DNA of 49,903 nucleotides, from contig NZ_BMPI01000075.1 of the NCBI RefSeq assembly GCF_014647515.1, positions 1,223 to 51,125 of the forward strand. The letters are read 5' to 3'. This document shows, piece by piece, positions 1-7,883 of the stretch. The stretch comes from Dactylosporangium sucinum. GTDB lineage: Bacteria; Actinomycetota; Actinomycetes; Mycobacteriales; Micromonosporaceae. The notes under the pieces are model-generated. The model ran no database searches. It was not told where the DNA came from and was given only the letters and a program-made list of their open reading frames with translations. A program made the position numbers and the translations under genes. Position 1 is the stretch's first letter, and each line of letters begins with the position of its first letter.

Positions 1-244
1 GGTCGCCGAGCCGCCGGCCGGCCTGCCGTTCCAGCCGCTCCAGGTGCAGGGCGACCTCCTCGGCGAGGCCGTACGGCTCGGCGCCGGTGCGCAGGAACGC
101 CCGGCACGCGTCGGTGGTGACCGTGAAGCCCGGCGGCACCGGCAACCCCAGGTTCACCATCTCGGCGAGGTTGCCGCCCTTGCCGCCGAGCAGGTCCTTG
201 AGCTCCCGGCCGCCCTCGGCGAAGTCGTAGACGTACTTGGTCAT
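1..244 (-). CDS. ppdK: Pyruvate phosphate dikinase, N-terminal part (cut by window edge)
   Basis: Only the first 81 or so residues are in the window. They begin MTKYVYDFAEGG and contain LLGGKGGNLAEM followed by LPVPPGFTVTT, the start of the ATP-grasp nucleotide-binding domain of PPDK. The enzyme interconverts pyruvate, ATP and phosphate with phosphoenolpyruvate, AMP and pyrophosphate in the cytoplasm. The ATG at 244 has GGAGGTGG a few bases upstream. The gene is divergent from pyruvate formate-lyase, and the shared intergenic space holds a GGGAC-N4-GGCCC box and a long hairpin, so both are probably induced together. PEP synthase shares the fold but differs in its first residues; PPDK is the better fit. 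Confidence 0.9.
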   Translation of the reverse strand, partial: MTKYVYDFAEGGRELKDLLGGKGGNLAEMVNLGLPVPPGFTVTTDACRAFLRTGAEPYGLAEEVALHLERLERQAGRRLGD

Positions 245-310
245 GGTCCACCTCCACGGGTTCTCCCCACACCGTGCGCCCGCCGGCCGCGCGGCACCCG
301 AGGCCCACGT

Positions 311-357
311 CCCGGCGCGGGGGGACGAACGGCCCTGTCCGGTTCGTCCGCGCCGGG
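311..357. promoter_or_regulatory. Long hairpin containing a regulon box in the ppdK-pfl intergenic region
   Basis: CCCGGCGC (311-318) and GGACGAAC (323-330) are followed by an 11-base loop and then by GTTCGTCC (342-349) and GCGCCGGG (350-357). This gives two perfect 8-bp stems with a 4-base bulge. The 5' arm and loop contain GGGACGAACGGCCC at 322-335, a 14/14 match to the box seen across the window. The structure ends 35 bases before the pfl ATG, so it could be an operator pair, an mRNA hairpin, or both. Confidence 0.6.
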
Positions 358-392
358 CAAGGCTGAGGGTGCAGCCATCTGAGGAGGAACCG

Positions 393-2651
393 ATGACCAC
401 CACGAGTGCTCCCGCGCCGGCCGGGCTCGCCGCCTGGCGCGGCTTCCGCGGCGGCGGGTGGCGCGACGAGATCGACGTCGCCGGCTTCGTGCGGGCCAAC
501 GTGCGCCCGTACACCGGCGACGGCGGCTTCCTCGCCGGGCCCACCGCGCGGACCACGCACGTCTGGGGCCTGCTCACCGAGATGTTCCCGGAGGAGCGGC
601 GGCGCGGGATCTACGACGTCGACCCGCGCACCCCGGCGTCGATCACCGCGCACGCCCCGGGGTACATCGACCGCGACCGCGAGCTGATCGTCGGCCTGCA
701 GACCGACGCGCCGCTGCGCCGGGCCATCATGCCCTGCGGCGGGCTGCGGATGGTCGAGAACGGCCTGCGCGCCTACGGCTACGAGCTCGACCCGGTCGTC
801 CGGGAGATCTTCACCCGATACCGGAAGACCCACAACGACGCCGTGTTCGACGCCTACACGCCGCAGATCCTTGCCGCCCGCCGGGCTGGCGTCATCACCG
901 GCCTGCCCGACGCGTACGGCCGCGGGCGCATCATCGGCGACTACCGCCGGGTGCCACTCTACGGCGCCGACGCCCTGATCGAGGCCAAGCGGCGCGACAA
1001 GGCGTCCCTCGACCACCACGCCGCCACCGCCGACGTCATCCGTGACCGGGAGGAGCTGGCCGAGCAGCTGCGCGCGCTCGACGAGCTCAAGGCGATGGCC
1101 GCGAGCTACGGCTACGACGTCTCGGGGCCGGCGCGCACCGCGCGTGAGGCGGTGCAGTGGCTGTACTTCGCCTACCTCGCCGCCACCAAGGATCAGAACG
1201 GCGCCGCCATGTCGCTCGGCCGGACGTCGAGCTTCATCGACGTGTACCTCGAGCGCGACCTCGACGAGGGCACGCTCACCGAGGCGCAGGCGCAGGAGCT
1301 CGTCGACGACTTCGTCGTCAAGCTGCGCATCGTGCGGTTCCTGCGCACGCCCGAGTACGACCAGCTGTTCTCCGGCGACCCGACCTGGGTCACCGAGTCG
1401 ATCGGCGGGATGGGCCGCGACGGCCGGACCCTCGTCACCCGGACCTCGTACCGCTACCTGCAGACGCTGTACAACCTGGGACCGGCGCCGGAGCCGAACC
1501 TGACGGTGCTGTGGTCGCCGGCGCTGCCCGCGCCGTTCAAGCGCTTCTGCGCGCAGGTCTCGCTCGAGACCAGCGCGATCCAGTACGAGAACGACGACCT
1601 GCTGCGCCGCTACAGCGACGACGACACCGCGATCGCGTGCTGCGTCTCGGCGATGCGGGTCGGCAAGGACATGCAGTTCTTCGGCGCGCGGGTCAACGTG
1701 GCCAAGGCCCTGCTGTACGCGATCAACGGCGGCCGCGACGAGATGAGCGGCGCCCAGGTCGCCCCGCCGTCCCCGGCGCCGGACGGTGACGTGCTCGACT
1801 ACGACACCGTCCTGGCCGCCTTCGACGGGACCCTCGACTGGCTCGCCCGCACCTACGTCGACGCGCTGAACATCATCCACTACATGCACGACAAGTACGC
1901 CTACGAGCGGCTCGAGATGGCGCTGCACGACTACCCGGTGCGCCGGTTCCTGGCCTGCGGCATCGCCGGCCTGTCCGTCGCCGCCGACAGCCTCTCGGCG
2001 ATCCGGTACGCCACGGTCCGCCCGGTCCGGGACGAGACCGGGCTCGCCGTCGACTACCTGGTCGAGGGCGACTACCCGGCGTACGGCAACGGCGACGACC
2101 GCGCGGACAGCATCGCCGTGTGGCTGGTCGAGACGTTCATGGCGAAGGTGCGGGCCAATCCCGCGTACCGCGACGCGATCCACACCCAGTCGGTGCTCAC
2201 GATCACGTCGAACGTGGTCTACGGCAAGCACACCGGCAACACGCCCGACGGCCGGCGCGCGGGTGAGCCGTTCGCGCCGGGGGCGAACCCGATGAACGGC
2301 CGCGACGTGCACGGCATGGCCGCCTCCGCGCTGTCGGTGGCGAAGCTGCCGTACGCGTCGGCCCGCGACGGCATCTCGCTCACCAGCACCGTCACCCCCG
2401 GCGGGCTGGGCCGCACGGACGCGGAGCGGGCGGTGAACCTGGCCGGGATCCTCGACGGCTACACGGCCGCGGGCGGCTTCCACCTCAACGTGAACGTGCT
2501 GGACCGCGAGACGCTGGTCGACGCGATGGCGCACCCCGAGCGCTACCCGCAGCTGACCGTGCGCGTGTCGGGCTACGCCGTGAACTTCGTCAAGCTGACC
2601 CCGGAGCAGCAGCGCGACGTGATCAGCCGGACGTTTCACGGTGCGCGATGA
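393..2651 (+). CDS. pflB: Pyruvate formate-lyase (glycyl radical enzyme)
   Basis: The 752-residue protein is close to the usual PFL length of about 760. It cleaves pyruvate with CoA to acetyl-CoA and formate in the cytoplasm without oxygen. The catalytic cysteine pair lies at C416-C417 in IACCVSAMRVGKD, and the glycyl-radical motif RVSGYAVNF is near the C-terminus with the radical glycine at G727. The ATG at 393 is chosen because GAGGAGG lies just upstream; the open frame reaches further back into the hairpin without homology. The stop overlaps the activase start by 4 bases, so the pair is one operon. The glycyl radical is destroyed by oxygen, so the gene implies an oxygen-limited growth or survival mode. 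Other glycyl radical enzymes are less likely given the adjacent CC pair and the length. Confidence 0.95.
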   Translation: MTTTSAPAPAGLAAWRGFRGGGWRDEIDVAGFVRANVRPYTGDGGFLAGPTARTTHVWGLLTEMFPEERRRGIYDVDPRTPASITAHAPGYIDRDRELIVGLQTDAPLRRAIMPCGGLRMVENGLRAYGYELDPVVREIFTRYRKTHNDAVFDAYTPQILAARRAGVITGLPDAYGRGRIIGDYRRVPLYGADALIEAKRRDKASLDHHAATADVIRDREELAEQLRALDELKAMAASYGYDVSGPARTAREAVQWLYFAYLAATKDQNGAAMSLGRTSSFIDVYLERDLDEGTLTEAQAQELVDDFVVKLRIVRFLRTPEYDQLFSGDPTWVTESIGGMGRDGRTLVTRTSYRYLQTLYNLGPAPEPNLTVLWSPALPAPFKRFCAQVSLETSAIQYENDDLLRRYSDDDTAIACCVSAMRVGKDMQFFGARVNVAKALLYAINGGRDEMSGAQVAPPSPAPDGDVLDYDTVLAAFDGTLDWLARTYVDALNIIHYMHDKYAYERLEMALHDYPVRRFLACGIAGLSVAADSLSAIRYATVRPVRDETGLAVDYLVEGDYPAYGNGDDRADSIAVWLVETFMAKVRANPAYRDAIHTQSVLTITSNVVYGKHTGNTPDGRRAGEPFAPGANPMNGRDVHGMAASALSVAKLPYASARDGISLTSTVTPGGLGRTDAERAVNLAGILDGYTAAGGFHLNVNVLDRETLVDAMAHPERYPQLTVRVSGYAVNFVKLTPEQQRDVISRTFHGAR

Positions 2652-3388
2652 CGACTGCGACGGTGCCGGGCCGGCTGCACTCGTGGGACCTCTCCACGGG
2701 TGTGGACGGGCCCGGCACCCGGTTCGTGGCCTTCCTCGCCGGGTGTCCGCTGCGCTGCCTGTACTGCCAGAACCCGGACACCTGGCACATGCGCGACGGT
2801 TCGCCGACCACCGCCGGCGCCGTGCTGCGGCAGGTCGAGCCGTTCGCGTCGTTCGTCCACGTCGCCGGCGGCGGGATGACGGTCAGCGGCGGCGAGCCGC
2901 TGCTGCAGCCCGCGTTCACCGAGGCGCTGTTCACCGGCGCTCGCGGGCTGGGCCTGCACACCGCGCTGGACACCGCGGGCGGGCTCGGCGCCCGCGCGTC
3001 CGACGCCCTGCTCGACGTCACCAGCCTGGTCCTGCTCGACATCAAGGCGTGGGACCCGGTCCGGTACCGGCGGCTCACCGGGGGCTCGCTCGCGCCGACG
3101 CTGGACTTCGCCCGGCGGCTGGCCGCCCGCGGCACGCCGGTCTGGGTCCGCTACGTGCTCGTGCCCGGCCTCACCGACGACGCCTCCGAGGTCGCGGGCG
3201 TCGCCGGGTTCGCGGCCTCGCTCGGGAACGTGGAGCGGGTCGACGTGCTGCCGTTCCACCGGCTCGGCGCCCCGAAGTACGAGCGGCTCGGCATCCCGTT
3301 CCCGCTGCGCGACACGCCGCCGCCGGCCGCCGACGTCGTGGACCGGGTCCGCTCGCAGTTCCACGCAGCGGGTCTCGCCGCGTACTGA
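2648..3388 (+). CDS. pflA: Pyruvate formate-lyase activating enzyme (radical SAM)
   Basis: The 246-residue protein has the radical-SAM cluster motif C33-x3-C37-x2-C40 (GCPLRCLYCQN) and the GGGMTVSGGEPLLQP segment typical of PFL activases. It uses a 4Fe-4S cluster and S-adenosylmethionine to abstract hydrogen from the radical glycine of the lyase encoded upstream. The length matches the short single-cluster activases, with no ferredoxin insert. The ATG overlaps the pfl stop (ATGA), implying translational coupling. The 3' end is convergent with the response regulator gene nine bases away. Confidence 0.95.
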   Translation: MTTATVPGRLHSWDLSTGVDGPGTRFVAFLAGCPLRCLYCQNPDTWHMRDGSPTTAGAVLRQVEPFASFVHVAGGGMTVSGGEPLLQPAFTEALFTGARGLGLHTALDTAGGLGARASDALLDVTSLVLLDIKAWDPVRYRRLTGGSLAPTLDFARRLAARGTPVWVRYVLVPGLTDDASEVAGVAGFAASLGNVERVDVLPFHRLGAPKYERLGIPFPLRDTPPPAADVVDRVRSQFHAAGLAAY

Positions 3389-3397
3389 AGCGGGCTG

Positions 3398-4369
3398 TCA
3401 GCCCCGGTCCGGTGCCAGCCGCCGGGCGATCGCCTCCAGGCGCTCCGACAGGTGTTCGGGGCACGGCTGGGCGCCGGCGGGCGTCGCCGTGCCCGGTTGG
3501 AGCAGGTCGAGACGCTGCCGTGCCACCCGCAGCTCCACCGGGTCGCTGTTGAGCGAACGTTCGATCTCGCGGGCCAGGCCGTCGACGAGCATCCAGCCGG
3601 CGGGCGGCAGTCGCCAGCCGAGCGCGGTCCGCAGCGCGTCGGCGAGGTCGGGCCGCAGGTCGCCGGGTGGTGTGGGCTGCGCCGGCCACGGGACGAACTT
3701 GTAGCCGACGCCGCGGACGGTGACGAGATGGCTCGGCGCCCCGGGATCGGGCTCGATCTTGGTGCGGAGGCGCTTGATGTGGACGCTGAGGGTGTTGCTG
3801 CCCTGGTGGCCGCTCTCGTCGCCGCTGCGGATCGTGTGCAGCAGCCGGGCGCGGGCGACCGGGCGGCCGGCCTGGCGCAGCAGCGTCTCGAGCAGCTGGA
3901 ACTCCTTGAGCGGCAGGTCGAGCGCCTGCCCGGCGAGCGTGGCCCGGTGCGCGCCGACGTCGAGCACGACCGGCCCGCCGGCGAGGACGTCCTGCGGTGC
4001 CCGCGGCTCGGGGCCGCGGCGGCGGCGCACGACGGCCCGGATCCGGGCGACGAGCTCCCGGAGGCCGAAGGGCTTGGCGAGATAGTCGTCGGCGCCGCAG
4101 TCCAGCGCGATCGGCGCGTCGGGCTCGAAATGGGCGGCACCGAGCACGATGATCCCGGCGGAGGAGCGCGCCCGTAGCACCCGGCACAGGTCCGCGCCCG
4201 GCACGCCGGGCAGGGGAAGGTCGAGCAGCACCAGGTCGGCCTGGCGTGCGGCGAGACCGGCCACGACCTCGGCGGTGGTGGACTCGACACCGAATCCCTC
4301 ACCGCGCAGGAGCCCGGCCAGCGCGGCGGCGCCGGCCGGTGCTTCCTGGACGAGCAGCAGGCGAGTCAG
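3398..4369 (-). CDS. OmpR/PhoB-type response regulator with degenerate receiver and C-terminal extension
   Basis: The receiver covers about residues 1-115, with the phosphoacceptor D50 in VLLDLPLPG and the conserved lysine in DDYLAKPFG. The acidic pair normally near the N-terminus is replaced by VQEA, so phosphorylation may be weak or absent. A winged-helix DNA-binding domain follows (LPLKEFQLLETLLRQ to VRGVGYKFV). About 90 further residues, including REIERSLNSDPVELRVARQ, do not belong to the usual architecture. Start choice is open. A CTG at 4369 has GGAGGGGAGG nine bases upstream and begins exactly at the receiver. The only other start I see before the receiver is a TTG at 4480, inside the gap gene, which would add 37 unmatched residues. 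No kinase is adjacent. It lies directly downstream of gap on the same strand and may be co-transcribed with it. Confidence 0.8.
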   Translation of the reverse strand: MTRLLLVQEAPAGAAALAGLLRGEGFGVESTTAEVVAGLAARQADLVLLDLPLPGVPGADLCRVLRARSSAGIIVLGAAHFEPDAPIALDCGADDYLAKPFGLRELVARIRAVVRRRRGPEPRAPQDVLAGGPVVLDVGAHRATLAGQALDLPLKEFQLLETLLRQAGRPVARARLLHTIRSGDESGHQGSNTLSVHIKRLRTKIEPDPGAPSHLVTVRGVGYKFVPWPAQPTPPGDLRPDLADALRTALGWRLPPAGWMLVDGLAREIERSLNSDPVELRVARQRLDLLQPGTATPAGAQPCPEHLSERLEAIARRLAPDRG

Positions 4370-4448
4370 GTGCCGTCGCCTCCCCTCCGCTCGCGGTCGT
4401 CTCCACCTCCACTGTGCCAGGTAACCATTTCGTGCGCGTGTCCGGCCC

Positions 4449-5465
4449 CTACCTGGCGGCGAACATCGTTGCGAGATCAACCAGACGGTTGGTGTATCCC
4501 CACTCGTTGTCGTACCAGCCGAACACCTTCACCAGCCGGCCGTCGGCCGAGGTCAGGCCGGCGTCGAAGACGCAGGACGACGGGTCGCCGATAATGTCGC
4601 GGGACACCAGCGGCGCCTCGCTGTAGCGCAGGATGCCGGCCAGCGGGCCGGCGGCGGCCGCGGCGAAGGCGGCGTTGACCTGCTCGGCCGTCGCCGGCTG
4701 GGACAGCCGGACGGTCAGGTCGGTCAGCGACCCGTTCTCGACCGGCACCCGCAGCGCCACGCCGCCCAGGCGCCCGGCCAGCCCGGGCAGCACCAGCCCG
4801 ATCGCCTTCGCCGCGCCGGTGCTCGTCGGGATGATGTTCGTGGCCGCGGTCCGGGCCCGGCGCAGGTCCTTGTGCGGCGCGTCGAGCACCGACTGGTCGT
4901 TGGTGTACGCGTGCACGGTGGTGAGCACGCCCTGCTCGATGCCGAACGCGTTGTGCAGCACCTGCGCCATCGGGGCCGCGCAGTTGGTCGTGCAGGACGC
5001 GGCGGACACGACGTCGTGCAGGTCGGGGTCGTAGGTGTCGCCGTTGACGCCGAGCACGATCGTCGCGTCGACCTCCTTGCCCGGCGCCGAGATGAGCACC
5101 TTGCGCGCGCCGGCCTTCAGGTGGACGGCGGCGTCGTCGCGGCTGCGGAACCGGCCGGTCGACTCGATGACCAGGTCCACGCCGAGATCGGCCCACGGCA
5201 GGACCGCCGGGTCGCGCTGGCGCAGCACCTCGATGTACTGCCCGCCGACGGTCATGCCGCCGCCGGACGGGTCGACCGCGACCTCGGCGCGCAGCCGGCC
5301 GAAGGTCGAGTCGTGCTGGAGCAGGTGCGCGAGGGTGGCGGTGTCGAACAGGTCGTTGATCGCGACCAGGGTGACGGCGCTGCCGAGCAGGTCGCGCTCG
5401 ACGAGGCACCGCACGAAGTCGCGGCCGATCCGGCCGAAGCCGTTGACGGCGATGCGGTACGTCAT
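4449..5465 (-). CDS. gap: Glyceraldehyde-3-phosphate dehydrogenase, type I
   Basis: The 338-residue protein opens with the Rossmann motif RIAVNGFGRIGR, has the catalytic cysteine C158 in SAASCTTNC, and ends with the typical WYDNEWGYTNRLVDL. It oxidises glyceraldehyde 3-phosphate to 1,3-bisphosphoglycerate. Aspartate in AINDLFD suggests NAD rather than NADP. The start ATG overlaps the stop of the upstream 74-residue gene by 4 bases. The company of PFL, PPDK and stress proteins suggests a low-oxygen glycolytic copy rather than the housekeeping enzyme, but that is inference. Two regulon boxes lie upstream of the two-gene unit. Confidence 0.95.
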   Translation of the reverse strand: MTYRIAVNGFGRIGRDFVRCLVERDLLGSAVTLVAINDLFDTATLAHLLQHDSTFGRLRAEVAVDPSGGGMTVGGQYIEVLRQRDPAVLPWADLGVDLVIESTGRFRSRDDAAVHLKAGARKVLISAPGKEVDATIVLGVNGDTYDPDLHDVVSAASCTTNCAAPMAQVLHNAFGIEQGVLTTVHAYTNDQSVLDAPHKDLRRARTAATNIIPTSTGAAKAIGLVLPGLAGRLGGVALRVPVENGSLTDLTVRLSQPATAEQVNAAFAAAAAGPLAGILRYSEAPLVSRDIIGDPSSCVFDAGLTSADGRLVKVFGWYDNEWGYTNRLVDLATMFAAR

Positions 5466-5686
5466 GACGCGCCCCCGTCCGCGTCGAGGATCCGGCGGGC
5501 GTCGCGCTCGACGAGCACCGGCACGAAGGCGTGGATCTCGGCGGTCGCGTACCGGTCGGTGAGCTGCTCGACGGTCTGCCGGACCGCCTCGGGGGTGTGC
5601 CGGCCGGCGTAGCGGCGGGTCAGCCGCTCGACGGCGTGTTCGATGGCGTGCGCCTCGATCCTGGTCCGGGCCTCGGTGGCGAGCAT
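5462..5686 (-). CDS. Small helical protein upstream of gap
   Basis: The 74-residue protein is rich in charged helices (IEHAVERLTRRYAGRHTPEAV, then VEQLTDRYATAEIHAF) and ends RDARRILDADGG. It resembles the short three-helix dimerisation proteins found beside stress genes in actinobacteria, but I cannot assign a function. The ATG at 5686 is preceded by AAGGAG. Its stop overlaps the gap start, so the two are translationally coupled. It is the first gene after two boxes: an exact one at 5787-5800 and a weaker GGTAC-TTC-GGCCC at 5753-5765. Confidence 0.8.
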   Translation of the reverse strand: MLATEARTRIEAHAIEHAVERLTRRYAGRHTPEAVRQTVEQLTDRYATAEIHAFVPVLVERDARRILDADGGAS

Positions 5687-5786
5687 GGTGTCGGCTCCTT
5701 CCGGCTCTGTGCTTCGCCTTCGACTCTCGTGCCCGCGGCGGTGCCGCGACACGGTACTTCGGCCCGAACCGCCGGCCGGTGGACCC

Positions 5787-5800
5787 GGGCCACAGGTCCC
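5787..5800 (-). promoter_or_regulatory. Regulon box upstream of the gap operon
   Basis: Read on the minus strand the sequence is GGGACCTGTGGCCC, a 14/14 match to GGGAC-N4-GGCCC. It sits about 100 bases before the start of the 74-residue gene. A weaker second copy, GGTACTTCGGCCC at 5753-5765, lies about 20 bases closer to the gene, so two sites may act together. Confidence 0.55.
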
Positions 5801-5809
5801 GCCCGTCGT

Positions 5810-5847
5810 GGCTCGTTCAGCTTCGGGCGGCTCGTTCAGCTTCGGGC
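5810..5847. repeat. 19-bp direct repeat at the end of the first universal stress gene
   Basis: GGCTCGTTCAGCTTCGGGC occurs twice back to back, at 5810-5828 and 5829-5847. The second copy holds the end of the stress protein gene and its TGA at 5836-5838. The first copy lies just beyond the stop. This looks like a recent slippage duplication of the gene terminus. Confidence 0.85.
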
Positions 5848-6735
5848 GGCCGTTGCGCGGATCACGGCGACCGGGCAGGCGGCGTGATGGATGAGGGCCT
5901 GGCTGACCGAGCCCAGCAGCAGCCCGGTGAAGCCGCCGCGGCCCCGGCTGCCGACCACGATCAGCGCCGCGCCCGCGGACACCCCGGTGAGCACGGCGGC
6001 CGGGCGCCCGTTGGCCACCGCGCGGCGCACGTCGACACCCGGGTACCTCCTGGCCCAGCCGCCGGTCGCCTCGACCAGCACCCGCTCCTCGTCGGCGCGC
6101 AGCTCGACCGGGTCGTACACCAGCGGCACCCGGTCGTCCGGTCCGGCCGGCACCGGCCCCCCGCGGGCCTCGACGACGGTCAGCCCGGCGCCGCGGACCG
6201 ACGCCTGTTCGAACGCGAACCCCAGGGCCCGCGCGGCGTCGTGGGAGCAGTCGACGCCGACGACGACCCGGCCCGCCTCGGGGCCCGGCGGGCGGTCCGC
6301 GTGCCGGACGATGACCACCGGGCACTCGGCGTGGGCGGCGAGCTGGATGCCGACGGAGCCGAGCAGCAGCCCGGCGAAGCCGCCGAGCCCCCGGTTGCCG
6401 ATCACGACCAGACAGGCGTTGCGGGACGCGTCGCTGAGCGCCGCCGTCGGCTGCTGGATCGGCACGTCGGTGCTGACGTCCAGCCCGGGCGCGACGTCCA
6501 GGGCGAGGCTCACGGCCTCGTCGACGATCTGCTCGGCCGCCTCCCGCATCGTCTCCTCGAACATCGCCGGCGGCGAGGGCAGCGCCATCGGGGCGTAGAC
6601 CGTGGGCCACAGGCAGGCGTGAACGATCCGCAACGGCCGCTGCCTGCGCATCGCGTCCGCCGCGGCCCACTCGACGGCGCTGCGGGCGTCGGGTGAGCCG
6701 TCGACGCCGACCACGACCGCGGACTCGGTGCTCAT
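5836..6735 (-). CDS. Universal stress protein, two UspA domains (copy 1)
   Basis: The 299-residue protein has two UspA domains. Each starts with a VVVGVD strand and ends with the ATP-binding signature G-x2-G-x9-G-S: GNRGLGGFAGLLLGS in domain 1 and GSRGRGGFTGLLLGS in domain 2, each followed by a CPV strand. Such proteins bind ATP and support survival under low oxygen or starvation. GGAGGTGGCGGTG precedes the ATG at 6735. The protein is nearly identical over long stretches to the next gene upstream, so the two arose by tandem duplication. A cysteine replaces glycine at the start of domain 2 (VVVGVDCSHD). I find no clear regulon box in the 140 bases between the two copies, so it may be read through from copy 2. 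Confidence 0.92.
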   Translation of the reverse strand: MSTESAVVVGVDGSPDARSAVEWAAADAMRRQRPLRIVHACLWPTVYAPMALPSPPAMFEETMREAAEQIVDEAVSLALDVAPGLDVSTDVPIQQPTAALSDASRNACLVVIGNRGLGGFAGLLLGSVGIQLAAHAECPVVIVRHADRPPGPEAGRVVVGVDCSHDAARALGFAFEQASVRGAGLTVVEARGGPVPAGPDDRVPLVYDPVELRADEERVLVEATGGWARRYPGVDVRRAVANGRPAAVLTGVSAGAALIVVGSRGRGGFTGLLLGSVSQALIHHAACPVAVIRATAARS

Positions 6736-6875
6736 CACCGCCACCTCCGTTCTGCGGGTACTGGGAGGCGTTGTGCTCCGACTCCAGCGTCCGCCGGGCA
6801 GCCCCGGCCGACCACCGGCGACAGGCCCGTGCGGCGCCCCGCGCGGGCCGGTGTCCTGGCCCGTGCGCGGTGCGG

Positions 6876-7757
6876 TCAGCGGACCACGGCGACCGGGCAG
6901 GCGGCGTGGTGGATGAGGGCCTGGCTGACCGAGCCCAGCAGCAGCCCGGCGAAGCCCCCGCGGCCCCGGCTGCCGACGACGACGAGCTCCGCGCCCGCGG
7001 ACAGCTCGGTGAGCACGGCGGCCGGACGGCCGTTGGCCACCGCGCGGCGCACGTCGACGTCCGGGTACTTCCCGGCCCAGCCGCCGATCGCCTCGGCCAG
7101 GGTGCGATCCTCGTCGTCGCGGAGCTTGGCGGGGTCGTAGACCAGCGGCACCAGATCGCCCGGGCCGCTCGACGCCGGCCACCGGTAGGCCTCGACGGCG
7201 GTCAGCCCGACACCCCGGAACGACGCCTGCTCGAACGCGAACCCCAGGGCCCGCTCGGCGTCGTGGGAGCCGTCGACGCCGACGACCACCCGGCCCGCCT
7301 CGGGGCCCGGCGGGCGGCCCGCGTGCCGGACGATGACCACGGGGCAGGCGGCGTGGGCGGCGAGCTGGATGCCGACGGACCCGAGCAGCAGCCCGGCGAA
7401 GCCGCCGAGCCCGCGGTTGCCGATCACGACCAGGCGAGCGTTGCGGGACGCGTCGCTGAGCGCCGCGGACGGCTGCTGGACCCGCACGTCGGCGGCGATG
7501 TCGAGCGCCGGCGCGACAGCCCGGGCGAGGGTGACCGCCTCGTCGACGATCTGCTCGGCCGCCAGCCGCATGGTCTCGTCGTACAGTGCCGGCGGGCCGG
7601 GCACCGCCATCGGGGCGTAGCCGGTGGGCCACAGGTACGCGTGGACGATGCGCAGCGGGCGGTGCCTGCGCATCGCGTCCGCCGCGGCCCACTCGACGGC
7701 GCTGCGGGCGTCCGGCGAGCCGTCCACGCCGACCACGACGGCGGACTCGGTGCTCAT
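6876..7757 (-). CDS. Universal stress protein, two UspA domains (copy 2)
   Basis: This 293-residue protein has two UspA domains with the signatures GNRGLGGFAGLLLGS and GSRGRGGFAGLLLGS, both intact for ATP binding. The ATG at 7757 has GGAGGTGGCGGCG in front, and a GTG nine bases further upstream in the same frame is the alternative. It closely matches copy 1 downstream. The upstream region has a one-mismatch box (7835-7848), and the terminator of the third stress gene overlaps that box. Confidence 0.92.
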   Translation of the reverse strand: MSTESAVVVGVDGSPDARSAVEWAAADAMRRHRPLRIVHAYLWPTGYAPMAVPGPPALYDETMRLAAEQIVDEAVTLARAVAPALDIAADVRVQQPSAALSDASRNARLVVIGNRGLGGFAGLLLGSVGIQLAAHAACPVVIVRHAGRPPGPEAGRVVVGVDGSHDAERALGFAFEQASFRGVGLTAVEAYRWPASSGPGDLVPLVYDPAKLRDDEDRTLAEAIGGWAGKYPDVDVRRAVANGRPAAVLTELSAGAELVVVGSRGRGGFAGLLLGSVSQALIHHAACPVAVVR

Positions 7758-7834
7758 CGCCGCCACCTCCGTTCTGCGGGTACGGGGCGTTGTGCGCCGA
7801 TTCCAGCCTCCGCTGTGCGGACCCCGGGCGACCA

Positions 7835-7848
7835 GGGTCGAAGGGCCC
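7835..7848 (+). promoter_or_regulatory. Regulon box upstream of stress protein copy 2
   Basis: GGGTCGAAGGGCCC matches GGGAC-N4-GGCCC at all but one fixed position. It lies 78 bases before the start of stress protein copy 2 (minus strand). Its last six bases are also the first six of the 28-bp palindrome that ends the neighbouring gene. Confidence 0.45.
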
Positions 7849-7870
7849 GTGCGGCATGCCGCACGGGCCC
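7843..7870. terminator. Perfect 28-bp palindrome between stress genes
   Basis: GGGCCCGTGCGGCA and its exact complement TGCCGCACGGGCCC are contiguous. On the minus strand the hairpin begins 14 bases after the stop of the third stress gene. It has no U-tract, as is common for terminators in GC-rich actinobacteria. It should insulate stress protein copy 2 from its upstream neighbour. Confidence 0.7.
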
Positions 7871-7883
7871 CGATCGGTGGCCG

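Noticed and set aside
6736..6875. A regulon box before universal stress copy 1
   Set aside because: The nearest sequence has a three-base spacer and poor half-sites; it does not meet the one-mismatch rule used for the other boxes.
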